From: Deltaproteobacteria bacterium
GTDB taxonomy: Bacteria; Desulfobacterota; Binatia; Binatales; Binataceae
Length of the DNA stretch: 6,723 bases
NCBI GenBank assembly: GCA_027403435.1
Contig: DAHZDR010000202.1
Coordinates: forward strand, 1 to 6,723
Direction of reading: 5' to 3'
Within the stretch, counting starts at the first letter, position 1. Each line of letters starts with the position of its first letter. The notes under the pieces are model-generated. The model had not been told where the DNA came from. It did not search any database and was given only the letters and a program-made list of their open reading frames with translations. Below, piece by piece: positions 6,491-6,723 of this stretch. The position numbers and the translations under genes are program-made.

Positions 6491-6494
6491 CTAA

Positions 6495-6620
6495 TGATCC
6501 GTCCTCGTGTGCTTGATAGGTCCTCCAATCGCGCATGCGCCGCCCGCCGCGCGGCGCTCCGGCGAGTCCGCCCGCCGGCCGCCGCGGGCTCCGGGCCGGA
6601 CCGCGCCGCCACATCCGCGA
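6495..6620. other. G+C-rich intergenic stretch right of the MITE-like element
   Basis: No gene is supported. The region turns sharply G+C-rich at about 6530-6612 and includes a 12-bp palindrome CGCCGCGCGGCG (6545-6556). A minus-strand frame (6397-6627) crosses it but runs into the MITE-like element, has no ribosome binding site and reads as Arg/Ala-rich low complexity. Confidence 0.4.
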
Positions 6621-6648
6621 TTGACATCCAATTTGCGCAAAGGCTAAT
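6621..6648 (+). promoter_or_regulatory. Candidate promoter for the right-edge gene
   Basis: A perfect -35 hexamer TTGACA (6621-6626) is followed after 16 nt by GCTAAT (6643-6648, 4 of 6). Transcription would begin near 6655, almost at the proposed GTG start at 6657. Confidence 0.4.
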
Positions 6649-6656
6649 TCGGTTTC

Positions 6657-6723
6657 GTGGCGATCGATCAGACCGACGAGCGGATGCCGCCGTGGCTGCT
6701 ATGGCGGCGGCTCGGCGCGCTCG
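6657..6723 (+). CDS. Start of an unknown gene, cut by the window edge
   Basis: From a GTG at 6657 the frame is open to the end (22 codons, reading MAIDQTDERMPPWLLWRRLGAL if GTG is read as Met). About 20 of the 22 codons end in G or C, against clearly fewer in the other two plus frames, which is the main support. No good Shine-Dalgarno precedes the GTG. An alternative start is the ATG at 6684. The fragment is too short to recognise a family, and no function is proposed. Confidence 0.45.
   Translation, partial: MAIDQTDERMPPWLLWRRLGAL

Noticed and set aside
6397..6627. Minus-strand frame of 76 codons whose first residues (MSIADVAARSG) recall a LacI-type helix-turn-helix
   Set aside because: The resemblance ends after about 11 residues, the rest is Arg/Ala-rich, its 3' part is the MITE-like element, and there is no ribosome binding site.

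Overview
This is a G+C-rich bacterial chromosomal segment (GC-dominated third codon positions, Shine-Dalgarno starts, both ATG and GTG starts). It is most likely from a free-living, metabolically versatile soil or sediment bacterium, proteobacterium-like, deltaproteobacterial-grade or acidobacterial. The phylum cannot be fixed from the window. A short RRM protein with a glycine-rich tail, a family III CoA-transferase and a DHA2 drug exporter fit such lineages but are not diagnostic.

Layout, left to right. Positions 1-186 hold the unassignable end of whatever lies upstream. On the plus strand there follow a 14-helix DHA2/EmrB-type MFS exporter (187-1788) and a family III (CaiB/BaiF) CoA-transferase (1896-3122). 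On the minus strand, an alpha/beta hydrolase (3147-4061) meets the CoA-transferase tail to tail with only 24 nt between the stop codons. A spacer of about 280 nt (4062-4340) carries the hydrolase leader, a 10-bp dyad and a clear intrinsic terminator. Also on the minus strand are a 137-residue RRM RNA-binding protein (4341-4754) with a duplicated, extremely glycine-rich tail, and a soluble hybrid-less sensor histidine kinase (4919-6190). Each of these last two has its own recognisable sigma70-type promoter.

The right-hand end (6191-6656) is intergenic. It contains the kinase promoter, a nested 55-nt dyad and a 121-bp MITE-like element with perfect 12-bp terminal inverted repeats flanked by CTAA direct repeats. 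A new plus-strand gene probably begins at 6657 and runs off the window.

Functional reading. The exporter, CoA-transferase and hydrolase could handle small organic acids, esters or toxic compounds, but no substrate can be named and the genes are not one operon. The kinase has no response regulator beside it (orphan). The RRM gene has a long leader with hairpins, which suggests post-transcriptional control as seen for other bacterial glycine-rich RNA-binding proteins. I found no defence system, CRISPR array, tRNA, rRNA or complete transposase gene. The least explained material is the non-coding DNA: the MITE-like element, two dyads and the RRM leader.
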